A stretch of DNA of 64,000 bases. Source: Neoceratodus forsteri. Taxonomy: Eukaryota > Chordata > Ceratodontiformes > Ceratodontidae. The DNA lies in NCBI GenBank assembly GCA_016271365.2, contig CM057453.1:503833001-503897000 (forward strand), given 5' to 3'. A model generated the notes under the pieces. That model was given only the letters and a program-made list of their open reading frames with translations. It had not been told where the DNA came from and did not search any database. Position numbers and translations under genes: made by a program. Of this stretch, positions 10,003 to 19,926 are shown piece by piece; positions within the stretch are counted from its first letter, which is position 1; the number at the start of each line of letters is the position of its first letter.

Positions 10003-10866
10003 TTTTTACTTCTCCAACCTCCTAGCTACTGCCACTCCTACACCTACTCCCCCAACGCTCTCATCAGCAAGTGCCTATGGCCCATAGACAGATACCTCCA
10101 CTTTAAACAGAAGTGCTCACTTCAAGCCTCAGTCAAGACCTTCTTCTTTATCTCGCTTTGGATATTTATCCTGTCTCTTATGCTAGCCGGGGACATTGAG
10201 GCTAATCCTGGTCCTCCCCAGGATCCCATCATATCTATGCCTCCCCCGGTTACCTCCCTCCCTATATCCAACGGTCTTACCATGGCCCACATCAACTCTA
10301 GAAGCCTTCTTGCCAACCTCCCAGACCTTCTGGTCTGGGTGAGTGTGAACGTTCTGGACATCCTAGCCATTACTGAAACTTGGTTAAAGCCTTCAATTAC
10401 TGACTCTCAGTGCTCCTTTCCAGGCTACAACATGCTACGTGTGGATCGCAGCGGGGCCAAAAGAGGGGGTGGCCTGGCTCTCTTCTACAAAACGCACCTG
10501 AACATCACTCTCTTACAGGATCCCACTCTACCTAACTGTGAAGTTCTCCATTCCCTCCTCCTTTTGGGCAGAGTTAAGAAACTTCATATCTTCTGCGTCT
10601 ATGTCCCTTCAAAAAATGCAAAACAGGGGCTCGTAGATTTCATTGATTACCTGCCAACTGTAACTGGCAAAAATGACATTATCTGCCTTGGGGATTTTAA
10701 CCTCAACTGGTCTGAGAATAACACAGCTAACCTATCCACTATTGTAAGTAAGGCTAACCTATCTCAGCTGATACAGGAACCCACCAGGGTTTCCAGGGGG
10801 GGCGACTGTGCCACCCTGCTTGACTGAATACTCGCAAACAGCAAGCAATATGTCACCTCAGCCAGG
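10003..10866 (+). pseudogene. L2-B ORF2 N-terminus: hydrophobic leader, 2A-like motif, endonuclease
   Basis: The frame is open from about 10003. No clear ATG precedes the 2A motif; the first is at 10180. A hydrophobic run (FFFISLWIFILSLMLA) leads into GDIEANPGP (10189-10215), a perfect D-x-E-x-N-P-G-P 2A-like sequence. The apurinic-type endonuclease follows: MAHINSRSLLANLPDL, ITETWLKP (catalytic Glu), GGGLALFYK, VYVPSKNAKQG and IICLGDFNLNW. A TGA at 10825 sits where LLDWILANSK would be expected (W to stop). The frame then continues with ITDHYSIY. 2A-like motifs at ORF2 N-termini are known for APE-type LINEs. Confidence 0.88.
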
Positions 10867-13104
10867 GTGCTCCCTGACACAATCACTGATCACTATTCAA
10901 TCTACTGTGTCTGGGACACCGTCACCCCTTCTTTCCCATCTAAAGTAGTTACATTCCCTAACCTCTCCCACCTAAGCACTGATGCCTTCAAAACTGATCT
11001 TAGCCTGGTTGACTGGTCTCCTCTCTACCTAACAGAGGACATTAATTACGCAACTGGCTATTTCAACTCCATTCTCCTCGCTCTACAAAACCATCATATT
11101 CCAGTCACCACACGTAGGGTGGCAGGGAAGGTAACTAAGTGGCTCACGCGCCCTCTGCTTCAGCTTCTGAAATGCAGGGACAAACTTTGGTCAGTGTGGA
11201 AGGTCTCACATCTCCGCACTGACTTTGAAGCCTATCGAGCCTCCAGGAATATTTGCAAAAGGGAAATACACCTTGCCAAAAGTTCCAACTACAGAAACCT
11301 CCTAAAATCCTCCTCCAACAAACCTCACAAGTACTGGGCCCAAATCAAGGAAATTCTCGGCAATGATAAGCGGCAGGCTCCAACTGACATGAATATCCAA
11401 GGAGTTCATTGTAACAACCCGAGTACAATTGCCAATGCCTTTAATTCCATCTTTTCCACACTACCTGCTGTGGATCTAACCATGCTCAAAGACTACTGTC
11501 CTCCTGCCCACTTATTAATCCACACTCCACCCGCAATGATGCTGGCTCCTACCACGTACCGTGAAGTTTGCAAGCTTCTTAACTCCCTTCCGCCACGGGG
11601 GGGGCCCTGGGCCTGACGGTATTCATCCTGGCATACTCAAGCAGTTTGCTCTATTGCTGGCCAATCCTGTCACTAGGCTTTTTAACCTCTCGATCTGCAC
11701 TTCCATTGTTCCCGCAACCTGGAAAACTGCCAGAACTATCCCTATTCACAAAAAGGGTGATTCCAAACTAATGTCCAACTACCGTCCCATCTCCCTCCTA
11801 CCCACTCTCAGCAAGCTTCTTGAAAAAATAGTCCACCGCCAGCTTGCTGAACACCTCGCTCAGTTTAATCTTCAAACCCCCTGCTAACATGGATTTAGGT
11901 CTGGTCACAGCACCACTACGGCTCTAACTCAACTTACCAGTGACATCAAATGTAATATGGACCATGGCCAACTCACTGGAGCGGTCTTCATTGACTTGTC
12001 CAAAGCTTTTGACATGGTTCATCACCCTCTCCTGCTGATGAAGCTCCAATCCGTTGGAGCTACAGACTCAACTCTTTCCTGGTTCCACAGCTACCTTGAC
12101 AATCGCACCCAGGCGGTAGCTGTTCACAAAGCCCTTCTCTCCCCCTTAAATATCACACGGGGAGTCCCACAGGGGTCCACACTTGGGCCTCTCCTCTTCT
12201 CCCTTTTCCTAAATGATATTCCCTCATTTTCCAGGCATAGCTGTGCTCTTATGTATGCTGACGACCTGGTTCTCTATTCTGGGTCTAAATTGATCGATAA
12301 CATTAACTGCACACTCTCAAAAGATTTCCAAGTCCTTCAACTCTGGCTCTTGAGCTGCCATCAACATATTAACCATGACAAAACATGTGCCATGTTATTT
12401 GGTTCCTCTAAAAAACTGCCCTCCACTGCCCCCAAGCTCTTGGTTCACTGCCTGGGTGGGTCCCCTATCACCAACACTGTGTCCTTCAAATACCTGGGGG
12501 TCACACTTGATCCCTCTCTCGACTTGTCAGTACATGTTAACGTGGTATGTAGGGCTGTGAATGCTAAAATTGTGGATGCCTATCGTGTGCGTCACTCCCT
12601 CACACCTTCTGCCAGATTATCTGTAGCCAGGGGAGTCCTCTTACCCCAGCTCCAATACGCTATCCCTCTCCTCTACACCGTCAACTCTGGTGTACTCAGT
12701 AAATGGGACACTGTCTATAACAATACCTGCAGATTTGCCTTAACTGCCCCTCGACTTAAGCATCACTGCCTCCTCTACTCTTAAACTGGTTGTCACCTAA
12801 GGATCTTAGGGCCTACTTCCTGTGATGCTTTATTGACTCTCTGACCAGGACCCCTAGGCCTAATTACCTGGCCAACATGTTGACTCCTGTCTCTCAAACC
12901 CGTGCCCTTAGGTCCTCCTCTGTCCCTATGCTCGCTACCAGACCATGCACTACTAAAATGGGTGAACAGGCATTCTCTCACTATGCTCCCAAGTTCTGTA
13001 ACTCACTCCCCCTACAGGTTACAAACTCCACCTCCCACCAAATCTTTAAAGGCTCGCTATTTACTCACCTCCATGCTCATGGTCATAGTAAATGTTCATG
13101 ATTT
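10867..13104 (+). pseudogene. L2-B ORF2: linker, reverse transcriptase and C-terminus
   Basis: Continues the frame after the TGA at 10825. The linker has a basic-aromatic stretch (WLTRPLLQLLKCRDKLW) and ASRNICKREIHLAKSSNYRN. A G9 run at 11597-11605 causes a frameshift just before GPDGIHPGILKQFA. The RT blocks are HKKGDSKLMSNYRPISLLPT, a TAA at 11885 before HGFRSGHSTTTAL, VFIDLSKAFDMVHH (catalytic Asp), RGVPQGSTLGPLLFSLFLND, and MYADDLVLYSG with intact YADD. Post-RT sequence FKYLGVTLDPSLDLS continues to a break at 12783. In another frame FSHYAPKFCNSLP is the C-terminal block. RT catalytic residues are intact, but the gene is broken in at least four places. Confidence 0.88.
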
Positions 13105-13370
13105 AACTACACCTGCTTGCTGGCTTGTGGCTAGGATCTAATCTCATGTTGTTGTATCATGCACTGTACATTGAAACAGTTCCGTCACTCTATCTGCATT
13201 GTATGTTGATACTTATTATTCCTGTATTATGTTTACTTTTATTGTAATTTGTAATTCTGTCATTTCTATACCTATGTCCTGTACTGTCCCAGGTCGTGCC
13301 TGAAAATAGGCAGGTTTGTTGCCTAGCGCAGTTACCAGATTGCCAAAAGCTAATAAATAAATAAATAATA
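13105..13370 (+). other. L2-B 3' UTR and tail
   Basis: Non-coding. It includes GTCGTGCCTGAAAATAGGCA (about 13290), whose reverse complement recurs in the antisense L2 copies at about 13470 and 41760, so it marks this family's 3' end. It ends in AATAAATAAATAAATAA next to host LINE sequence. Confidence 0.8.
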
Positions 13371-13416
13371 AGGGGTACCAGTTGATGTGATATATTTGGA
13401 CTTCAAGAAAGTGTTT
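13371..13416 (+). pseudogene. Host LINE RT, 46-bp island
   Basis: An island between two L2 copies encodes GVPVDVIYLDFKKVF, the RT block with the first catalytic Asp of the host CR1-group LINE. It is preceded by the tail of L2-B and followed by the ATTT tail of the antisense L2. The next host piece starts at 14537 with VSHKKLIEQL. It is the third of six host pieces. Confidence 0.85.
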
Positions 13417-14536
13417 ATTTATTTATTTGCTTTTATTAACCAGGTAAGCACACTAGACAGTCAAGTGCCTATTTTCAGGTGCGACCCAGGAGATTACAAG
13501 GTACATACATGAACATCAGGCAAAAACAAGTGAAGGATTACATTAAAGAGAATTAGCACACAGGGACAATACAAGCAACAGTACCAGCAGGGATTTACAT
13601 TGCAGGCAGTAGGGAGAAGTACAGTGTGGTTTCATCGTTTCAGACAGCAATGTTGTAAGGCTTGCAGGTAGGCAAAGAGGAGTAACATTGGTATAGAGTG
13701 GGCCCAGAGCAAGATAAGGGAGTGCACAGTAATACTGCTCGCCCTGTTGGGCAGGTGGGCCTAAGTGGTCTATTTTTCTAGTAAACTGTGAGTACAGGAG
13801 GTGTATAAGCGCAGATGTACTCTACCCAAGTCATATTGTTTAGGTAGTTTCTCAGTTTATTGGGGCATCACAGGCTGAGAGGGTTTGTCTAGTGCAGACA
13901 GGTGGAGGCCGTTTTGAGAAAGCCCCAGAGGGAGGCTTTAAAGCTCTGGTGGGAGGGAGAGGAGCGAGTGCTTGATGGAAGAGAGTTCCAAACCCTGGGT
14001 GCATACGCAGCAAAGGCTCAGTCACCCATTTCTGTGCAAGTTTTTGTTACCAGGAGGGCATGAGAGTCACTGGATCGCAGGTTGTAGGAGGAAGTAGCTA
14101 AAATGAGGGACTGCGCAAGTTTAAGGGGGGTGGCAGTTCTGACAATACTGTCTATGAAGTTGCCCATGACATAGGAGCGGTGAGTTTCCGGTGAGAGCCA
14201 TTCAAGCCGGGTGTAGAGCTCACAGCGATGAGTGAGTCGGGGGGCTGAGAGGGCAAAACGGCATATGTTGTTGTATGCTGAGTCCCACTTTACTAGACTA
14301 GTTTTTGCAACGTAAGCAAGGGTGACTAGTCCATAGCAGTGCGTAGGTAGGAGGACTCCCCTGGCTAAGGCGAGATGGGCAGCTGGAGTGAGACAACTTT
14401 TTGCTCTGTAAGAGTGTCCCAACTTGCAGTTTGAGGCCTTACATGAATTGCGTATGTGCATGTTCATATCCAGTTGCGGGTCAAGAGTCACCCCCAGGTA
14501 CTTGACCGAGTCTGCAACTAGCAGTGAGTTGATAAG
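13417..14536 (-). mobile_element. 5'-truncated L2-type LINE, antisense
   Basis: A 1.1 kb fragment with its 3' tail (ATTTATTTATTT on the plus strand) at 13417 and its truncated 5' end at about 14536, where host LINE sequence resumes. It is the same group as L2-B: both share the 3' UTR block and similar C-terminal protein, and they sit tail-to-tail 46 bp apart. Coding sequence lies at 14018-14536; 13440-14017 is C-terminal remnant and 3' UTR. Confidence 0.87.
14018..14536 (-). pseudogene. L2-type ORF2 C-terminal domain
   Basis: About 170 residues of the region after the RT active site. The minus strand reads DSVKYLGVTLDPQLDMNMHI, then LARGVLLPTHCYGLVTLAYV, KWDSAYNNICRFALSAPRLT and LYTRLEWLSPETHRSYVMGN. 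It matches the C-terminus of L2-B with many substitutions (for instance KWDTVYNNTCRFALTAPRLK there). The stretch has no internal stop. The catalytic RT part was never included because the copy is 5'-truncated. Confidence 0.88.
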
Positions 14537-14631
14537 GTATCTCATAAAAAATTAATTGAACAGCTTTATCAAATCAAGTTAGAACCAAATATAACAGAAT
14601 GGATAATATTGTGGTTAAAGGATAGGAAGCA
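14537..14631 (+). pseudogene. Host LINE RT, fourth piece
   Basis: Encodes VSHKKLIEQLYQI and then ITEWIILWLKDRKQ, the RT stretch between the first Asp block and the PQGS block of the host CR1-group LINE. It ends in AAAGGATAGGAAGCA (14617-14631), which is repeated at 23429-23443 as the target duplication of the L1/Tx1 element. The reading frame continues across that insertion. Confidence 0.88.
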
Positions 14632-14762
14632 GGGGGCGTGACCAAGCCTAGGAGCTGAATGGAGGTGAACCAGAAGAGCTCCAGCAGCATCTACTCTAAA
14701 TCTGCACCATCCTGCCTTATTTCAGCTCAAAACTTCACACAGGCCAAGATATTACAGCATCA

Positions 14763-15702
14763 ATGCCACCTATGTCGAAATCTGCAAAAAAACAGGCAAA
14801 ACTACGCTTTAATCAGCCTCCTAACTCCACCAAAGCATTGGGGCCTACAGATCCACCGAGAGGCCCTCCCTCTCAGGCCCAAGAAACACAGGAAGCAGGG
14901 GAGAAAAGTGCTAACACAGTCATGGAGATTAATTACCAGAACTTGGAACGGATGCTCCGGGACCTGAAATATGACTTAGACACACGGATGCAATCCGGAT
15001 TTGACAACATGACGGCACAAATGCAACATTTGCAGCAAATGGTGAATACTACCTCGGAGTCTCTACTGAGACTCATGCAAATCACATAACAGAAACGGAA
15101 ACCAGAATCAGTGCTGAAGAAGATAAGACAGTTCAATTATCAGCAGAGCTGCAACAATCTATAAAGACATAGAAATCTTAAAACAGGTGGTGGACAACCA
15201 TGAAAACACAGAGAGACGCTGTAATATTTGGCTGGTGGGCCTCCCGGAGTGCCTGGAAGGAAGGGACTGCATAACATTTATAAAAGAATGGCTACATGAG
15301 ACCTTGGTACTCCCTTCAACAGTGTCCCTTGAAATCCAGCAGGCCCATCACTCACCTGGACAAAAACTGGCACCAGAGCAAAGACCACGCCATATGCTGG
15401 TGAAATTTCTTCGACTCTAAGACTGCCAGGACATCCTTGCTGCTGCTCGAAAATGTGAGCTGATTCTGGTCCGAGGTTCACGGGTGAGCATCTTCCCAGA
15501 TTCCTCCAGGCTACTACAAGTTAGGAGACAAGCATTTGTGGCTGTGAAGCGTAAATGCCACGATATTAACTGTCCTTTTACTATGGCCTACTGGGCGAAG
15601 CTGATCATCCGCTATCCAGGCAGCCGACAATGTGCATTTACAGACCAGGAGGTGGCGATGCAACATGTGCAGGGACTGAGGCATTGTGAACAGAATGAGT
15701 GA
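14763..15702 (+). pseudogene. L1/Tx1 ORF1 (nucleic-acid-binding chaperone)
   Basis: The ORF1 protein that coats L1 RNA as trimers. The start at 14763 gives MPPMSKSAKKQAKLRF, a basic low-complexity N-terminus, then a coiled coil (YQNLERMLRDLKYDLDTRMQ and following). A frameshift near 15085 precedes the RRM-like domain NTERRCNIWLVGLPECLEG. The CTD block reads RPRHMLVKFLRL, is followed by a TAA at 15418, and continues in frame with VSIFPDSSRLLQVRRQAF. One frameshift and one stop make it inactive. Confidence 0.87.
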
Positions 15703-16871
15703 GCTGGAAACAAGGATGGCTGAACTAATATAACATAAACAAAGTGAGATACTATACAAGGTAACTCGGGGGATGGGGTTTTAGGAAAGGAGCCCTTGGA
15801 GTCCGTAACTCCATGGTTGGAGGCCTATCAGGGTAGGTCTTAGAGGGTTCCCGGAGATTACCCACCCTGTCTCCCCAGTAGGTTCAGCCTCAAGAAATCT
15901 TTGGACATGTTAATAACCAGGCTATAATTTTATTGGGACTTTTTTCTTTTCTCTTCTATCTTTGACTTGAACTTTAAAGTAACAATGTTTATGCCTGAAG
16001 AGTTCTGTTGAACTGATGTTTTAGTTCATGTTTGAGAGAGTTAAAATTGATACGTTCCGATGGATAGTAAACACAAGCCTATATATTGTAGGCCAGTGTG
16101 GGGATTGGGCCATTGGAGTTTGGTAAGAGGGCGGGGGTGTGGGTTGGCACATAAAGGAGTAAGGATTAGGCCACAGGCTTGCACACAATTGCAAAGGCCT
16201 TTGCAGGCGCTTGCTCCAATGGGAGAGGCCTGAGTTTGCATATTATCAGAAGTGGACTTATAGCTATAATGAAGGTAGAGCAATACAGATAAACTGAGGA
16301 TGTCATATTGATGTGGCAGGGGACCACGAAGCGTGCGCCACTCAGGACGCACGGGGGGTCCCTCTGCCCATTGCTCTGTATCTTTTGTAACGTCATCTCC
16401 ATTGGAGCGGAGTGAAGGGCTATCTAGTTAATGTGTGCCAACATGGGGTCGGTTGACAGAACCGGTCTGAGACCTTCCCCAGAGCCGCAAGTTAGCCTGA
16501 GCAGGGCAGGAAGTTTTTATTTATATAAAGGAAGGCCCTCTTGAGGAGTGGTAGATTCAGGGGCTGCATCCACGATAAGTAGAGCGTGAGAAACAAGGTG
16601 CATATGCACATTAAACAAGGGAAGGCAGGAGGTAGACGAGGAGATGGTATGGGGGTGGAAGGGAAGTTTAAAAATGGGTTGGACTCTTTATGCAAGCAGG
16701 GCAATGGTGTTTATGGGGAGGGTGGTGGGGAAGTTGGGGACTTAGTTATGATTTAGGGGAAGTTAACATGGTTAATAAAAATGGATTCATCGGAGAATTT
16801 CAAAAAAAGGGAATTTTTGTGCAAAGGTACTACTTTTATAAAATGGCTTCGAATAATTTTACTCCTATAGA
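15703..16871 (+). other. L1/Tx1 inter-ORF region
   Basis: About 1.17 kb between ORF1 and ORF2, unusually long for this clade. It holds no recognisable protein on either strand, no clear insertion boundary and no repeat. It may contain an unrecognised old insertion or a long natural spacer. Confidence 0.55.
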
Positions 16872-17688
16872 ATGGCAAACTTAAATGTGTTGACTTGGAA
16901 TGTCAATGGGCTAAAAACTATAGTAAAAAGAGAGAGAGTCTGATCGTACATAAAAAAGAGGGATGTGGTGCTATTGCAAGAAATCCATTTAGTTAAAGGA
17001 ACAGACAAGCTGGCATGAGTCGTGGGGGTTCTTTGGCAGCCCCATTCCGTCTAAGGCAAGAGGTGTGGCAATATGGCTCTGGGCCTGCCCCATAAAATAC
17101 TTAAATGGGTCGCAGATCCACATGGTAGATATGCCATAGCTGAAGTGGATACGGGGGTATAACATTTGTATCCGTCTATGGACCCAACTTTGATCCTCCC
17201 AACTTCTTTACCCACTTGGGAGTCACATTGGACCCATTCTCTGATAACATAGTAATGGGAGGAGACTTTAATACTTATTTAGACCCAGTTCAGGACCACT
17301 CTGGAAACAAAAAAAAAGCCCTACCCTAAGAGCGTGGCCGCGCTTAATGATTTAGTTAATAGAAGGGCCCTGGTGGAGTCGTGGAGATGTACTCACCCCG
17401 GAGTAAAAGAATACTCTCTTTATTCACATGCCCATCATCTCTATACCTGAATAGACTACACACTTATTCCCGCAATGATGGTAACAGAAGACATGCGGGT
17501 TAGCTATGGACCCATTCTCATCTCAGATCACGCCCCCTGAGGTTGGAAGTGAGGGTCTCTCCCCAGGTACCTCCTGAAACTACTTGGAGAATGGATCCAC
17601 CCATCTTAGCAGACCCTCAGTATATATGTTTTATCACTGATAGGGTAGGAGTGTTCATTGCCTTGAATAAGGATAAAGGGACACATAT
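16872..17688 (+). pseudogene. L1/Tx1 ORF2 endonuclease, N-terminal part
   Basis: The start MANLNVLTWNVNGLKT carries the W-N-V-N-G-L motif at the endonuclease N-terminus. Then come VVLLQEIHLVKG (catalytic Glu, about 16970), a GGDFN-like block near 17262 in a shifted frame, and the sequence preceding DPQYICFITDRVG (about 17600). Many stops and frameshifts interrupt it (near 16940, 17018, 17060 and 17160). Homology is cut at 17688 by the CR1 insertion and resumes at 19927. Confidence 0.8.
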
Positions 17689-19926
17689 CTTGGAACTAGC
17701 GACCATCGAACAGTATGGTTCACAATAAACACAGTAACAGAGTCAAGCCATACAAAGACAAAAGTACTGGACTTGAGGAGGGCTGACTTTGCCATAATGG
17801 GTGAGTGCCTAAGGAATGCACTAGCAAATGGGCAGGAAGGAGGGGTGGAAGAACAATGGGGAATAATAAAAACTGCCATCACAGAGGTAACAAGCCTTTG
17901 TGTGAAGCAAATAAACAAAACAAGACGATGTAAGACACCACTATGGTTCTCAAAGGAAGTGGCAGTGAAGGTTCAAGAGAAAAAGAAAGCATTCAGGAAG
18001 TACAAGGAATCGCCAGAAGGAGCAGGACAGAGAAGTGTATCAGTTAAAGCAAAAGGAGGCTGGGAAGGCAGTCAGAACAGCAAAGGCCCAAACCGAGGAA
18101 AAGATAGCCAACTCAGTTAAGAAGGGATAAAACCTTTTATAGGTACATCAGGGAGCGAAGGAAGACCAAGGGAGGAAAGTGAGGCGCAATAAAAGGGGAG
18201 GCGGGTGGGCAGAGGAGGCGGTGAAAAGGCAGAGATACTAAACAAATATTTTGCTCAGTATTTACGAAGGAAGAGGGGAGATACATAAAACAAACAGTAG
18301 TAACACTCTGGATACAGAAGTTGATACCAGCCCATTTACAGAAGAAAGGGTTCTGAAAGAGCTCTAAAACTGAAGGTGGACAAAGCAATGGGGCCTGATG
18401 GGATTCATCCCAGAATTTAAAAGAACTAAGGGTAGAATTAGTGACACCACTGACTACCCTTTTAACAAATCATGGGAGGATGGGGTGGTACCCGAGGACT
18501 GGAGGAGGGCAGATGTGATTCCCCTTCACAAAAGTGGGAGCAAGGCAGGCGGAAACTATAGACCTGTTAGTTTAACCTCAGTGATAGGGAAAATGATGGA
18601 ATTACTTCAAAGGAAAAGAATTGTCGAATATCTAGAGGCCAGAGGGCACAGGACCCTAGGCAGCATGGATTCACAGCGGGAAGGTCATGCCAGATGAATC
18701 TGATAGATTTCTTTGACTGGGTGACCAAAGTAGTAGATCAGGGAGGGGCTGTGGACATGGCCTACCTAGACTTGTAAGGCATTTGACACAGTCCCACACA
18801 AAGATTAATATAAGTTAGCCAGCCTGGGAGTGGGTCCCAAGATGACAGCCTGGGTAAAATTGGCTGGAGAATAGGACACAGAGAGTTATAGTAAATGAGT
18901 CCACTCAGAAGAAGGAGGTTACTAATTGGGTACACAGGGGTTCAGTATTAGGACCGGTCCTCTTCAATGTCTTTATAGCGACATTGCAGAAGGACTGGAA
19001 GGAAAAGTATGTCTCTTTGCAGATGACACTAAGATCTGCAACAGAGTTGATGCACAGGGTGGGGTGGAAAGGATGAGAAGGGACTTGGCAAGATTAGAGG
19101 AATGGTCAAATGTATGGCTGCTTAGATTCAATGCTAAGAAGTGCAAGGTAATGCACCTGGGAAACAAAAACCCAGGGGAAGAGTACACAATGGGGGATGA
19201 GATACTAACAACAACAAAAATGGAAAGGGACCTGGGGGTAGTCATATCAGATGACCTAAAGATGGGCAAGCAATGTGAGAGGGCAGCAAGGAAGGCTGGG
19301 GGGATACTGGGATGCATAGGGAGAGGCATCACCAGTAGAAAACAGGAAGTTATTATCCCTCTGTACAGACAGCTGGTGAGACCCCATCTGGAGTACTGTG
19401 TGCAGTTCTGGAGACCCAATCTCCATAAAGACATAGACAGGATGGAAGCTGTCCAGAGGAGGCAACTAAAATGGTGCAGGGTCTGCACGGAAGTTATGAT
19501 GAAGAGAGACTTAAGGAGCTAATATGTATAGCCTCGAGGAAAGGAGGGAGGGGACATGATAGAAACTTTCAAGTACCTCAGAGAATCAACAAAGTCCAAG
19601 AGGGTAGCATCTTTCAAAAAAGAGGTGTGCAAGAACAAAGAAGACACAATTTGAAGATAGAGGGAATGGCTCAGAGGTAATTTAAGGAAGTATTTTTCAC
19701 AAGAGGGCTGTGGATGCATGGAGCAGCCTTCGGAGGAAAGTTGTGGAGTCAAAATCAGTGGGAATTCAAGCATGCATGGGATAGTCATAAAGGCAATTCT
19801 GGGGGGTGGGGGTAGGAAGAAGTAGGCTGCTGGTTAACTAGGATCTGCAGCTTATCCAGTAGGTAGGGAAATGGGCAGACTGGGTGGGCCAAGCGGTCCT
19901 TATCTGCCGTCAAAGTCTATGTTTCT
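17689..19926 (+). mobile_element. 5'-truncated CR1 LINE within L1/Tx1 ORF2
   Basis: A 2.24 kb CR1 fragment that starts in the ORF2 linker and ends with the CR1 3' sequence GGCAGACTGGGTGGGCCAAG, CGGTCCTTATCTGCCGTC and TCTATGTTTCTAT. The empty site is known from a partial copy of the same L1 segment at 20584-20751, which reads straight through GGGACACATATACATTATG. Comparison shows at most a 4-bp ATAT shared at the junctions, consistent with CR1's lack of clear target duplications. Confidence 0.93.
17765..19700 (+). pseudogene. CR1 ORF2: linker, reverse transcriptase, C-terminus
   Basis: The linker reads LRRADFAIMGECLRNALANG and TPLWFSKEVAVKVQEKKKAF. The RT enters with DKAMGPDGIHPR (about 18380), then a frameshift, WEDGVVPEDWRRADVIPLHK, GNYRPVSLTSVIGKMME, HGFTAGRSCQ in another frame, a damaged first-Asp block (AYLDL followed by a stop near 18775), and VCLFADDTKICNRV with an intact ADD box (about 19015). 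Post-RT sequence WSNVWLLRFNAKKCKVMHLG, RDLGVVISDDLKMGKQCERA and LYRQLVRPHLEYCVQFW is well kept. There are at least five frame breaks. The endonuclease is absent through 5' truncation. Confidence 0.92.

Larger units (their letters stand above)
8339..13370 (+). mobile_element. Near full-length L2-type LINE with 2A-like motif (L2-B)
   Basis: A 5 kb plus-strand LINE within the RT domain of the host LINE. It has a repeat-bearing GC-rich leader (8339-about 10000), one ORF2 with endonuclease and RT (about 10000-13100), a 3' UTR (13101-13350) ending in a TAAATAAATAAATAA tail, and host sequence on both sides (GRSCLIHLITFF before, GVPVDVIYLDF after). I see no clear target duplication and no convincing ORF1. 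The L2 assignment rests on RT motifs and the 3' end. Only two stops and two or three frameshifts are seen, so it is fairly young. Confidence 0.85.
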
